This document shows, piece by piece, positions 6,933 through 17,200 of a stretch of 25,968 nucleotides of DNA. The DNA is from Collinsella sp. Lineage in GTDB: Bacteria > Actinomycetota > Coriobacteriia > Coriobacteriales > Coriobacteriaceae. Below the pieces are notes generated by a model that saw only the letters and a list, made by a program, of their open reading frames with translations, made no database searches and was not told the origin of the DNA. The DNA lies in the NCBI GenBank assembly GCA_022713905.1, contig JAIHTM010000013.1:1-25968 (forward strand). The letters run 5' to 3'. The first letter of the stretch is position 1; each line of letters starts with the position of its first letter. A program made the position numbers and the translations under genes.

Positions 6933-8849
6933 ATGGTCGCATTCGATCGCAATCCGCAAGACTTCAAGTATCTGCGCCTGCTGTCGAGACAATTCCCCAC
7001 CGAGCAATCCGCGTTTACCGAGATCATTAATCTCTCGGCCATCCTCAACCTGCCCAAGGGCACCGAGCATTTTATGAGCGACGTGCACGGCGAGTACGAA
7101 GCCTTTATGCACATCCTCAACAACTGCTCGGGTGTCGTGCGCGAGCATGTCGACGAGATCTTTGGCGACACGCTCTCCTTTGACGAAAAGGGCGAGCTGT
7201 GCACGCTCATCTACTACCCGCGCGAGAAGATCGAGCTGGTCCGCAGCCGGCGCGAGGACTCCCCCACCTGGTACAAGACCATGCTCGACCAGCTCATTGT
7301 GGTTGCCCGCTCGCTTTCGAGCCGCTATACGCGCTCCAAGGTGCGTAAGGCCATCCCGCGCGATTACGCCTACATCATCGACGAGTTGCTGCACACGCAT
7401 CCGGATGAGAACAACTACCGCGTGCGGTATCACGAGCGCATTATCGAATCCATTCTGGAGACCGCCAGCGCCGATGACTTTATCGAGTCGCTTGCCTCGC
7501 TCATCAAGCGCCTCGCCGTCGACCACCTGCACTTGGTGGGCGACATCTTCGACCGTGGCGGCGGCGCTGCCAAGATTATGGACCGCCTGCTCACCTATCA
7601 TTCGCTCGATATTCAGTGGGGTAACCACGATCTGCTGTGGATGGGCGCTGCGGCCGGTGAGCCCGCCTGCATCGCCACGGTGCTGCGCAACAACCTGCGC
7701 TACGACAATTACGAGATCCTCGAGAACGACTACGGCATCTCGCTGCGCGAGCTTGTCGCCTTCGCCGACGCCACCTATACCGCCGGCGAGTCCATCACCC
7801 CGCTGATCAAGGCCATCAACGTGCTGCTCTTTAAACTCGAGGGCCAGATTATCCAGCGCCACCCCGAGTTCGACATGACCGACCGCCTGCTGCTCGACAA
7901 GATCGACCACGACACCGGCACGGTCACGCTCGCCGACGGCAGCGTGTGGCCGCTCGCGACCAACGACTTCCCCACCGTCGACCCGACGGACCCCTACACG
8001 CTCACGCCCCAGGAGCAACACATCATCGACAAGCTCGTGTCCGAGTTTGTCACCGCCGATCATCTGCATTGCCATATCGATTTCCTCTACACCCACGGCT
8101 CGATGTACAAGGTCACCAACGGCAACCTGCTGTTCCATGGCTGTGTGCCGCTCAACGAGGATGGTACCTTTAGCAGCATGAACTGCCTGGGTACCTGGCA
8201 CGCCGGTCGCGATTATCTCGATTTTTGCGACCGCATCGCCCGCCGCGCCTGGCGCGTGGGCGACCGCGACGCCCTCGACTGGATGTGGTACCTGTGGATC
8301 GGCTTTAACTCACCCGCGAGCGGACGCCTGGTGCGTACCTTTGAGCGTGCCTATATCGCCGATAAGAGCACCTGGGCCGAGCCGATGGACCCATACTTTA
8401 CGCTTACCAAGTCGCCCTCGCTCTGCGACGACATCATGCGCGAGTTCGGCGTCGCACCCATGGCATGTTCGCCGACCGGCCACATCATCAACGGTCATAC
8501 GCCCGTCAAGACTACCAAGGGCGAGCAGCCCATCCGCGCCAACGGCAAGCTGTTGGTCATCGACGGCGGCTTCTGTCGCGCCTACCATCCCAAGACGGGC
8601 ATCGCCGGCTACACGCTTATCTCGAGCTCGCGCGGATGCCGTCTTAAGTCGCACCGGGCCTTTACGACGGTTGCCGAGGCGCTCACCCGCAACGTGGACA
8701 TCGAAAGCGAGACCAACCGCTTTGACGAGGCCGACCGCCGCCGCATGGTCAGCGATACCGATACCGGCGCCAAGATCCGCAGCCAAATCCAGGACCTACG
8801 CCAGCTGCTCGATGCATATAGAAACGGTGCTATCGAGGAGCGCGCCTAG
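6933..8849 (+). CDS. fbp: Fructose-1,6-bisphosphatase, class III
   Basis: A 638-residue cytoplasmic enzyme that removes the 1-phosphate from fructose 1,6-bisphosphate, the committed step of gluconeogenesis. It has the metallophosphatase signature in order: D50 and H52 in SDVHGEYE, GDIFDRGG around D204, and GNHD at 230-233. Later blocks include CPTGHIINGHTPVK-like and IDGGFCRAYHPKTG, all typical of class III FBPases (the Bacillus subtilis Fbp type, about 640-670 residues). The ATG at 6933 was chosen because GGAAGG precedes it; the 32 upstream in-frame codons lie in the promoter/operator zone. The gene appears to have its own promoter. Confidence 0.95.
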   Translation: MVAFDRNPQDFKYLRLLSRQFPTEQSAFTEIINLSAILNLPKGTEHFMSDVHGEYEAFMHILNNCSGVVREHVDEIFGDTLSFDEKGELCTLIYYPREKIELVRSRREDSPTWYKTMLDQLIVVARSLSSRYTRSKVRKAIPRDYAYIIDELLHTHPDENNYRVRYHERIIESILETASADDFIESLASLIKRLAVDHLHLVGDIFDRGGGAAKIMDRLLTYHSLDIQWGNHDLLWMGAAAGEPACIATVLRNNLRYDNYEILENDYGISLRELVAFADATYTAGESITPLIKAINVLLFKLEGQIIQRHPEFDMTDRLLLDKIDHDTGTVTLADGSVWPLATNDFPTVDPTDPYTLTPQEQHIIDKLVSEFVTADHLHCHIDFLYTHGSMYKVTNGNLLFHGCVPLNEDGTFSSMNCLGTWHAGRDYLDFCDRIARRAWRVGDRDALDWMWYLWIGFNSPASGRLVRTFERAYIADKSTWAEPMDPYFTLTKSPSLCDDIMREFGVAPMACSPTGHIINGHTPVKTTKGEQPIRANGKLLVIDGGFCRAYHPKTGIAGYTLISSSRGCRLKSHRAFTTVAEALTRNVDIESETNRFDEADRRRMVSDTDTGAKIRSQIQDLRQLLDAYRNGAIEERA

Positions 8850-8863
8850 CCCCGCCTGCGGGG
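8850..8863. other. Short GC hairpin after fbp
   Basis: CCCCGC / GCGGGG directly after the fbp stop, without a T-tract. It is more likely an mRNA 3'-end stabiliser or weak pause than a full terminator, so fbp and the first GtrA gene may be partly co-transcribed. Confidence 0.3.
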
Positions 8864-8927
8864 ATTGGCTAAACTTGCTGAGTTTGTCATCCCCGCGGCG
8901 CTCCGGCGCCACTCTAAGGCAGGTACC

Positions 8928-9323
8928 ATGCAAAAGCTCCTTGCGCAGATCATGAAGTTTGGCGTCGTCGGCGTCATTGCCACCGTCATCGACTTTGGCA
9001 TCATGAATCTGCTCCACTACGGTCTGGGCCTCAACATCCTGATCGCCAACACCAGCGGCTTTATCGTCTCGCTCATCTTTAACTACGTCGCGAGCATGAA
9101 GTACGTGTTCGCGCACAAGGAAGGCATGAGCCGCCGCCGCGAGTTCATTATCTTTGTCGTGCTATCCGTGATCGGCCTGGCACTCAACGACGGTATTGTG
9201 CTGGCCCTCAACGCCGGCCTGGGTCTCGAGGCCAATATCGCCAAGATTTGCGCCACCGCACTGGTCATGGTCTATAACTTTGTGACCCGCAAGATCTTCC
9301 TGGAGGGCGAAGAGACCAAGTAG
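8928..9323 (+). CDS. GtrA family membrane protein (copy 1)
   Basis: 131 residues with four predicted membrane helices, in the GtrA arrangement: FGVVGVIATVIDFGIMN in helix 1, SLIFNYVASMKYVF at the end of helix 2, and a basic cytoplasmic loop EGMSRRREF before helix 3. GtrA-like proteins are thought to help move lipid-linked sugars across the membrane for cell-surface glycosylation. The ATG at 8928 follows AGGCAGG; a longer in-frame version would begin in the fbp 3' hairpin region and lacks a ribosome binding site. It is a clear paralog of the next gene, sharing the loop and an LSVIGL.LND stretch in helix 3. No glycosyltransferase is nearby. Confidence 0.88.
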   Translation: MQKLLAQIMKFGVVGVIATVIDFGIMNLLHYGLGLNILIANTSGFIVSLIFNYVASMKYVFAHKEGMSRRREFIIFVVLSVIGLALNDGIVLALNAGLGLEANIAKICATALVMVYNFVTRKIFLEGEETK

Positions 9324-9346
9324 CTCGACCTCCTCGTTGCACTACG

Positions 9347-9392
9347 GGGCCCACGGACGATGCGCATCGAGTGCTGCGTTGTTCGTGGGCCC
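9347..9392 (+). terminator. Hairpin after GtrA copy 1
   Basis: 12-bp arms GGGCCCACGGAC / GTTCGTGGGCCC (one G-U pair) around a 22-nt loop, followed only by a weak T-rich stretch (TGCTCGTTT). Probable intrinsic terminator between the two GtrA genes. Confidence 0.55.
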
Positions 9393-9543
9393 TGCTCGTT
9401 TGCGGGAAGATTTGCAACGTTTGCGGATTACCTCTTGAATATTTGGCGAGTTCGTATAGTTCTTGCCAAAGACCTTACGTTTCCCTTGCAAAAGCTCTAA
9501 AGTATCTCGTTGCTCGATTCGTCAACGCATTGGATGTGATTAC

Positions 9544-9951
9544 GTGCGCAAGGCACTGGCACAACCTCATACCAAGCAGTTCCTCAAGTTCGCTGTCGTG
9601 GGTCTTATCTCCTTTGGCATCGACTGGGGCATGCTCATTGCACTCGTCGAGCTGTTCCACCTCGACTTTTTGATGAGTACCACGATCTCGTTTATCACGT
9701 CCGTCGTGGTCAACTACTGGCTCAGCATGAAGTACGTGTTCGACCATCGCGAGGGCATGAGCCGCAAGCGCGAGTTTACGATCTTCACCATCCTGTCGGT
9801 GATTGGTTTGGGCCTTAACGATCTGTACATGTTTGTGGGCGTCACGTTTTTGAGCATCGGCTACCAGGCCATGAAGGCCATCGCCACGTTCCTGGTCACC
9901 TGGTACAACTACTTCAGCCGCCGCTTCTTCCTCGAAGGCGCGCAGTCATAG
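9544..9951 (+). CDS. GtrA family membrane protein (copy 2)
   Basis: 135 residues from a GTG start, with four predicted membrane helices. It is paralogous to the preceding gene: both have the LKFAVVGLISFGIDWG-type helix 1, MKYVFDHREGMSRKREF after helix 2, and a final YNYFSRRFFLEG tail. The GTG at 9544 gives a protein that aligns end to end with copy 1. An ATG at 9463 is also in frame, but would add 27 residues unlike any membrane protein start. A TATAGT at 9457-9462 could be the -10 box of its own promoter, though the -35 is poor. A strong terminator follows. The role is inferred as lipid-linked sugar translocation. Confidence 0.85.
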   Translation: MRKALAQPHTKQFLKFAVVGLISFGIDWGMLIALVELFHLDFLMSTTISFITSVVVNYWLSMKYVFDHREGMSRKREFTIFTILSVIGLGLNDLYMFVGVTFLSIGYQAMKAIATFLVTWYNYFSRRFFLEGAQS

Positions 9952-9977
9952 TCGATTCGACATTTGCTTGAATATAT

Positions 9978-10012
9978 AACCGGTTGGAATTCACGTTCCA
10001 GCCGGTTTTTTT
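9978..10012 (+). terminator. Intrinsic terminator after GtrA copy 2
   Basis: 12-bp arms AACCGGTTGGAA / TTCCAGCCGGTT (one G-U pair), a 6-nt loop, and seven T residues. Confidence 0.9.
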
Positions 10013-10064
10013 GTTTGACGAGGCTGTCGAGGAAGACGTACGGGACGGGCCACGGTGCCGAAAT

Positions 10065-10294
10065 GGGACGCGCCTTCCCCATGGGCGCCGTTCCGGAAAG
10101 CGCGTCCCAGATTGAGGCCTCAAAGCGGGACACAGTTTCCGCAACGCCACTCAAGCGGAAAGTGCATCCCGGAATCCGACCTCGGAACGGGACGCGGTTT
10201 CCCAATGGCCACCGAAGCGGAAACTGCATCCCGGAATCCGCCTCCAGAGTGGGACGCGCTTTCCGGTTGAGCCTCGATTGGGAAACTCCGTCCC
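10065..10294. repeat. 62-bp-period array of eight alternating inverted 14-bp elements
   Basis: Left arms of the form GGGACGCGNTTTCC begin at 10065, 10127, 10189 and 10251. Their inverted partners (GGAAANYGCRTCCC-like) begin at 10095, 10157, 10219 and 10281. Both series have an exact 62-bp period, with 16-bp loops inside pairs and 18-bp spacers between them. Arm match varies between units, from 13 of 14 in the first to 11 of 14 in the last. The spacers are less conserved than the arms. The array sits between two terminators of convergent genes and encodes nothing. Confidence 0.85.
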
Positions 10295-10303
10295 ATTCGC
10301 ATC

Positions 10304-10341
10304 AAAAAACGGGCGGCCTGGATGTTTGTCCGAGCTGCCCG
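10304..10341 (-). terminator. Intrinsic terminator of the DUF4430 operon
   Basis: On the minus strand, CGGGCAGCTC pairs imperfectly with GGCCGCCCG across a 19-nt loop and is followed by six T. It lies 24 bp after the stop codon of the short DUF4430 protein. Confidence 0.75.
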
Positions 10342-10364
10342 TTCCGTGCGTTATGTTGAGATCC

Positions 10365-11267
10365 CTAGCCTGTTACGTAATACCAGACGACGTTGTCGCC
10401 GTTGGAGAGAACGTAGTTGCTGCAGGCCGTCATGGGCGTCGAGCCGTTGACAGAGTACATCCAACCGCTCGTGCCGCCATACTGCTTCTCGGCCAAACCG
10501 CCGATCGCGGCGACATACGTGCCGTACGATGAGCCGTGTGCGTTGACGGAAAGCCCGAGCGCGCATAGGGCGTCGTAGACGGTGGCACCTTCGTTAAAGG
10601 TATAGGTGCCGCCGGCGGACACAGGATTGCCCACGGCGCTCGATGTGACCGCAACCGTCACCGTGACGTAACTGGGCTCCTGCGTGCCGCCCTGGCCGCC
10701 CGAGGAGGCGGTTCCGCCGTTAGAAGCAGAGGCGCCGCCAGACGATTGGCCGCCGCCCGAAGAGGTACCACCAGACGTGTTAGAAGTATCGGCAGTTTCG
10801 GTATTCTGAGCAGCCGATACATCGCCAGACTTCTTGCCACGCTGGTCTTCAGACTTTTTGCCATCCGAGTTTTTATCCGAGCTCTTGTTCGAAGACTCGG
10901 AATCGCCCTTGGCGTCACCCGAGTCCTTGGACTTATCTTTCGCATCGCCCGAAGCCTTGGAGTTCTTAGAGTCAGCTTTGCCAGAAGCAGCAGCCGAGCC
11001 AGCTCCCCTGGCGTCGTTGGCAACGACGCTCTCCCCCGTCACGGCCTGAACGATCCAGTCGATGGACCAGGCACCGCTTGTGGAGGGATGGACAAACCCC
11101 AGCGAGACGACAATCAGGGCAACGCAAGCAGCCGTAAAAACGCCGACAAGTGCCTTGCGCCGCGGGGCGGACGCCGCCGAAGCGGCGCCCTTTTGCTTTG
11201 CATCGTCGAGCTGGATAAACGAGGAGTCGGGCTGCTGCCCGTTGGTCTCCTTGGGCTTATCGGGCAT
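10365..11267 (-). CDS. Membrane-anchored DUF4430 (transcobalamin-like) protein
   Basis: 300 residues. The cytoplasmic N-terminus (1-38) is followed by one membrane helix (about 40-59), then a long low-complexity Ser/Lys/Asp/Gly linker (about 75-200) likely to cross the cell wall. The C-terminal DUF4430 domain (about 205-300) includes YTFNEGATVYDALCALG and GTSGWMYSVNG, and ends SNGDNVVWYYVTG. DUF4430 resembles the beta domain of mammalian intrinsic factor and transcobalamin, so corrinoid binding is the best guess. The ATG at 11267 follows AAGGG; a GTG nine bases earlier is possible. The coding region overlaps the end of the giant surface protein, which points to translational coupling, so it should share the cobalamin riboswitch. 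Confidence 0.88.
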   Translation of the reverse strand: MPDKPKETNGQQPDSSFIQLDDAKQKGAASAASAPRRKALVGVFTAACVALIVVSLGFVHPSTSGAWSIDWIVQAVTGESVVANDARGAGSAAASGKADSKNSKASGDAKDKSKDSGDAKGDSESSNKSSDKNSDGKKSEDQRGKKSGDVSAAQNTETADTSNTSGGTSSGGGQSSGGASASNGGTASSGGQGGTQEPSYVTVTVAVTSSAVGNPVSAGGTYTFNEGATVYDALCALGLSVNAHGSSYGTYVAAIGGLAEKQYGGTSGWMYSVNGSTPMTACSNYVLSNGDNVVWYYVTG

Positions 11268-14200
11268 TACCGTCACCCTTGCCGCGCTTGGTCAGCATGA
11301 AGACGGCGATGAGCGCGAGGCCGATCACGCCGGCCGCGATGCCGACAATAGCGAGCGGGTTGAGGCCAGACTCCTGCGCGGAAGCCTCAGTGGACTTCTT
11401 GGCAGTGGTCGTGGAAGCGGATGCCTTGTCGGACTTGGAGTCGGACTTCTTGTCGGACTTGCCGTCCTTCTTGTCAGACTTCTTCTCGTCCTTCTTGTCG
11501 GACTTGTCGGAGTCCTTCTTGTCGAACTTGTTGTCCTTGGTCCCGGTCTTGGTCGACACCGTCGTCTTGGTCACCGGCTTCTGACCCGGGGCGACAGCGC
11601 CACCCTTCGAGCCGAAGCCAGTGCCCGCGCCAGCGCCCGTGCCGGTACCAGCACCAGTGCCGGAGCCGCTGCCACCGTTAGAGCCAGAACCGCCATTGCC
11701 GTCAGGGTTAACGGCGTTCTTGGTCCACTTGGCATACAGCGTCATATCGGCCGTCACCGGCGTGCTGAAGTCATACGCCTCCGTGCAAGCCTCATCGGTG
11801 TACCAGCCACCGAAGGTGTAGCCCTCACGCGTCGGATCGGCAGGCTTAACCAGCTTGCCGTCGGCCGTAGTCTGGAAATCGACCTTGGAACCATCGCCAG
11901 TCTCGAACGAGACCTTAACGCCACCATTCAGCTTGAACAACGTGCCGGAATCGTTGATGTAGTAGAGGTTGCCCTTGGCGTCGCAGGCAATCGGCGAGTC
12001 GCAGTAGTTGTTGTGTCCCGTTGCGCTAAACGCACCGGTCGCCTGCGCGTCACCCAGCTTGTAGCGATAGACACCGCCGCCCGAGGTGTAGTTCACATAG
12101 TCGGAAGTCGCACCGTAGTTAACCGTGAAGTAGACATACGTGCCATCTGCCTGGGCGCTCACGAGCGGTGCACCCTTGATGCCGCCGATGGGAAGCGCGG
12201 AGCCATCAGCAGACGAAACCAACGTCGTAGCAAAGTCATTATCAAGGTCGACAATCGCCAGCGCAGAGCCACCGGAAACCTCGCCGCCGACAATCAGCTT
12301 GTTGCCATACAGCGTAGGCATGCAGGCGCATCCCGTAAGACCCAGGTCGACGACGCGCTCTTCGGAAATGCGCGAAGCGGCATCCGCACCACGCGAACTA
12401 CCGTCAGAAATCGCCAAAACGTGCAGCTTGCCATCGCGCGAAATCAGATAAGCATGGCTACCGTCGGCGGAGAGCACACAGGAGGAGTTAACGATAGCCC
12501 CAACGGAAACGCTTCCAAGCACAGCGCCCGAAGACTTGCCGAGCATCTCAACGGTACCGGCGCTGGTGGGAACCAGAATAAAGCCGTCACCCACGGTAGC
12601 ACCCGTCCAGTAATAACCCTCATCGGCGTTGACGTGCTGCCAGGAAACGGCACCGGTCAGGATATTGATGCGCGTCAGATGGCCGTTGTTATACACGCCC
12701 TTACCATAGTCGACATCAACGGTGCCGACATAGAGATAGTTGCCATCGACCGTCAGCTGAGAATTCGACTGAGCAGTTTTGCTCACAGGGTCGGTAACCC
12801 AAACCGTCGTGAGCGTATCGGCCGTCAGAGCCTGGACCGCACCGCCATCGAGCGGCACGATAACCAATCCGTTTGCATAGATCGGACGCGTGGTGTAGCC
12901 AATCGCAGTCTTAAGGTTCGACTCGGCAAGCACCTTGCCCGACTCGGCATCGATCTTAAGCAAGCGCTTGTTGACGGCAAGATACACATTGCCGTTCACG
13001 ACGATAGGCTCGCTCGCGTTGGGATACGTGGCGCCCGAGTAGGCCTTCCAATCGAACGTCCAAGAGCTTGCCAACGCGCCCGTGGGCGTGGACACGTTCT
13101 CGACAACCGCATTGGAATTGCCACTCCAGTCGGCCTTCCAATCGGTCGGGCGCGAAGCGCTCGGATCGACTACAACTTCATCCGGGTTGGGAACAGTATC
13201 GCCAGCAGCATAAGCCCAGACAATCTTGTCGCCCGACTTGAGCACATAGTCGCTATCGAGCTGAGAACCGGGGACACCGTTGACAAAGAACGACCAAGCG
13301 CCAGACAGCTTGGTACCGTCAAGCGGGGAAACAAGGCTATGGACACCCCAATAGCCAAATTGGTCATACATCTTGGACTCGACACCAATGGCGTCAAAGT
13401 AGGCAGCAGAAGCGTCCTTGATCGTCGTGCCCTCGACAAACACCTGAGTCGAAGGATCGGTCCAACGTTGTGCCTTCTCGTCCTTCTTGCCGATGATCTC
13501 CATCGAAACGGAAACTTGGCCGGGCATGGCCCCATCAGAGCCATAGACCCAAGCGATCTCGTCGCCGGTCTTGAGCGTGTAGCCACCCGCACCAACATCA
13601 GTCGGCTTGCCATTGACAAAGAACTGCCAGTATTTCCAGGTGTTTTCGTTAACCTTCTCGCTCGAGAGCTTCACGCTCTTATCGAACGGCGAAGTCAACG
13701 AATTGAGATACCAGCCGTACGCACCCTTCCCCGTATCGGCGGCGATGCCGGCCTTTTTAAAGATCTGCTCGGAAAGATCCGCAGCGGTTGTGCCCTCGTC
13801 CACCAGAGCAATCGTAGGCTGTGCCCACGTCTGCTGAGCGCCCGAAGCATCCTGGCCGATAACGGTGCAGCTTACAGAAAGCTGATCGGCAGGAGCGGGG
13901 TCGCCGTCCTTCGAGTAGCACCAGACGACTGAGTCGCCGGCCTTGAGCGTGTAGCCGCCGGCGCCGACCATGGAGGACTTGCCGTTGATGAACAGCTGCC
14001 AATACGCTTTGGTCGCCGGATCGTAGGCGAGCGTGCGGTTGGAGTCGAAGGGCGACGTGATCGAATTGAGCGCCCAGCCCCAGGAGCCGTTGGGGTCGTA
14101 GTCCGCCTTGAGGCCGGTCTGCTTGAAGAGCTGCTCGGAGAGGTCGGCCGCGGTCGAGCCCTTCTTCAGCGTAATGCTCTGAGCGGCGGCCCAGGTCTGC

Positions 14201-17200
14201 TGAGCACCCTTAGCGTCGGTGCCGACGACCGAACACGTCGCGGAAACCTGCGTGGAAACCGTGCCCGTGGGATCCTCGTACACGAGCTTGAGCGTGTCGC
14301 CATCGCTCGGGTAGTAGCCCGTGGCATAAGAGTTGGCAGCCTTGCCATTAATATCAAAACGCCAGTACTTATAGCCGGACGCCGTGTTTTCCATCGCGAG
14401 CGTCTGGGACTTATCGGGGTTCGTAACCGAATAGGGAACGCCGCCGTCCGTGCTATAGCTATAGCCGGCGTCGTCAAGCACCTTGGCAAAGATGTCCCAG
14501 GCAGACATTTTTTGGGTACTCGACCACTCAAACGAGGCCGTCGGCACCCAGTCCACAAGGTCATAGGACTGACCGACATCGTGCTTGCTTACGCCTACAA
14601 CCCTGACGTTAACGGAAAGAGACTTTTCGTCGGAAGAATTAACGAGCCAAGCGGTGCTCTTGACATCGTTGTTGCCGGCGTTTGCCACGACATAGGCGTA
14701 TTTGCCCTCAGCCGAGGCGGGAAGCGTGATCGCGCCGGTCGTTTCGTCGGCGCCAAACAGCTCGTGGGCATTTGTGCCCTCAGCGTCATCGGCGAGATAC
14801 CAGCGGTAATCGACGAGGGAGCCCTCGGGGAGTGCCGTCTCGTAATCGCCCCAATCGCCCGTTGCCATGTAATTGGCAGTAGGGGTAAGCGTTCCGCCGA
14901 CCTGTGCAAGGTTGCCGCTCGAAGCGACATTAACCGATGTCAGGGTATACGCCTTGGCATCTTCGCCCTTGACGATGGCATAACGCGTGGAGGCATAGTC
15001 GGTGTTGTAGCCACCGTCGACGATGCACTTGAGGTACTTGCCGACGTACTTTTGCGAAATTACGAACGACGGCCTGTGCGCGTTCTCATCCGTCAGCGTC
15101 GTGAACGGACCCTGGGCGCTATCGGCAATCTGCCACGTATACGTCAGTTGATCAGATGTAAGCTCGGCACCCTTTGTTCCTGCAGACGTCTTCTCGAATG
15201 CAGTAACACCGATCTTTTCGCCACTCTTGTAGACAAACTTGGCGTCATCGCTCTGATCGCCGACGATCTTTTTGAGATACGCCAGGAACAGCTCGTGCGA
15301 GCCTGCGGCCTTAACGGCCACAGCAGTAGTCGCCTCTACGGTGTTATCGCCCGCAGTGGCCGACACGCTCACCCAGCGCTTGGCGTAGTCATCGGGAATC
15401 GTAAAGCTGCTGTCGGTTTTGCCCTCGACCACATGCCAGTCGGTCTTCGCATCAAACGCAGAGGAAGACGGGTCGACAGAGGACCAACGCCACGTGTAGG
15501 TAACGCCCTCGGTAACCGGCTCAGACGAGTAATCGACCGCCTTGTAGGCGCACGCCTCAATCGTAGAGCCAGTGTCCTTGGCGCCCTTGCTCGCATTGGT
15601 AAATGCAACTGAATCGAGCGTCGTCGCGCCCTTGGGCAGAATGCGGCCCGCCTTGGTCTCACAGCTATCGGAGCCGGGGATACCCTTCTTGGCCTTAGCG
15701 ACCACCTTGAGGTAGCGGTTCGCGCACTCCTTGGTAACCGTGAAGGTATCACCAGTTGCAACCTGCTCGAACGTGCCGTCAGCAGAATCGGCCACCCACC
15801 AAGAAAAATCGACCTTGTCGGAGCCATAGAGGTCAGTCGGCGTGTCGTAGTTAAGGTAGTAGGCGGCAGCCTTAATCGTGTCACCGACGTTAGCGTTGGG
15901 GACGTTCTCATAATCGTCGCCAAATTCGGCGCCGTTATAGGCGAGAACGATGTGGCCTAACGCGATCTGGTCACTCGCGGCAACAGGACCCGGCGTATTG
16001 TAGCCAACAGACGCGGGCGTCCCGAAAGAGCTGCTCGGACCGTACAGCTCCTGGCCATCGCCGACAACCTTAACGCGAATGTACTTGCCCGCAAGCTGCG
16101 AGGCGAGTTCGTCCGTAATCGTTAGCGACTGGCCGGTCTGACCGGGAATCACCTGATAGGCAGAGTCCTCGGCATCGCGCGTATCGGACGCAAGCCACTG
16201 ATAGGTCCAGCCACCCTGCGCCGCAATACGCTTATTGGGGACCGCTTCGCCGTCGTAGGCATTCGCCCAAAGTGTAGTGCCAGGGTTCAGTATCTCGGCC
16301 TTGACGGACGAATACGAGCTCGAATCGTCTGCCGAAGACTGGATGAGGACATAAGACTTTGCATCCAGGGCCGTCTTGGTAGGAACGGGTGCCTTGATGG
16401 TGTTCGTCGCCGTCAGCTTTTGGTTGTTGGCGCCCTTGGTCGGGCCGTAGATGACGTTACCGCTTGCATCGGTAATGCGTACGCGCAGGCACTTGCCGTT
16501 AAGCTGAGTACGCAGGGCATCGTCCAAAACGATCGATGCGCCCGTCTGGCCCTCGACAGGAACAAATGCGGAATTGTCCGCATCGCTCTTGTTGCTGATG
16601 TCGGCAGCAAGCCACTGATAGGTGCAGCCCGAAGCGCTGGCGCGCTTGCTGGACGAAGTCCAAACATTCGCATAGAGCGTAGTATTGCTCTGGATAAAAG
16701 CGGTGAAGTTAGAGCCAGCCCAACGAGAAGGCGACTGGCTTTTTCCGACGCTGACACCATTATTCGAGGAAAACGTATCAGCGGCACGAGACGCGGCCTT
16801 GGCAACACTGGGCTCGCTGGCCACCGCAGTCGCGTCGCCGGTCTCGGCGGTGGTGTCAGACGCCTCGCTCGCCGGGGTGGCCGAAGCAGGGTCTGACGCA
16901 GCGGGGTCGTCCGATGCATCATCGCTCACGTTGTCAGGCGCGGCCGAACCCGTATCCCCAGTTTCGGAGGAGCCACCTGCAGCCGAATCGTTTGCGTCGG
17001 CAGCAGCCGCGGTAGTATCTGCAGCACCGTCCGTGGCCTGCGCGCCCTCGCTCGGCGTTGTGGCCTGAGCCACGGCCTCGGCAATGCCCTCGGCGCCATC
17101 GGCCCACAGCTGGGCCGGTGTGGTGCCAAAGGCCATCGCGAAGGCCAGGAATGCCACCAGGCCGCGCTTGGCTACGCCGCGCGCGATCGCCCCATGGCGA

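Noticed and set aside
10065..10294. CRISPR array
   Set aside because: The repeated parts are 14-bp arms in alternating orientation, the spacers are 16-18 bp, and there are no cas genes. Direct repeats of 23-40 bp with unique spacers are absent.
11257..11400. A sortase signal at the end of the giant protein
   Set aside because: The C-terminal helix and basic tail are present, but no LPxTG-like motif precedes the helix.
11062..13932. A 956-codon open frame on the plus strand
   Set aside because: It is antisense to the giant DUF4430 protein, whose domains are clearly recognisable on the minus strand. The plus translation is Arg/Val/Gly-rich without known motifs and comes from the GC-rich codon pattern.
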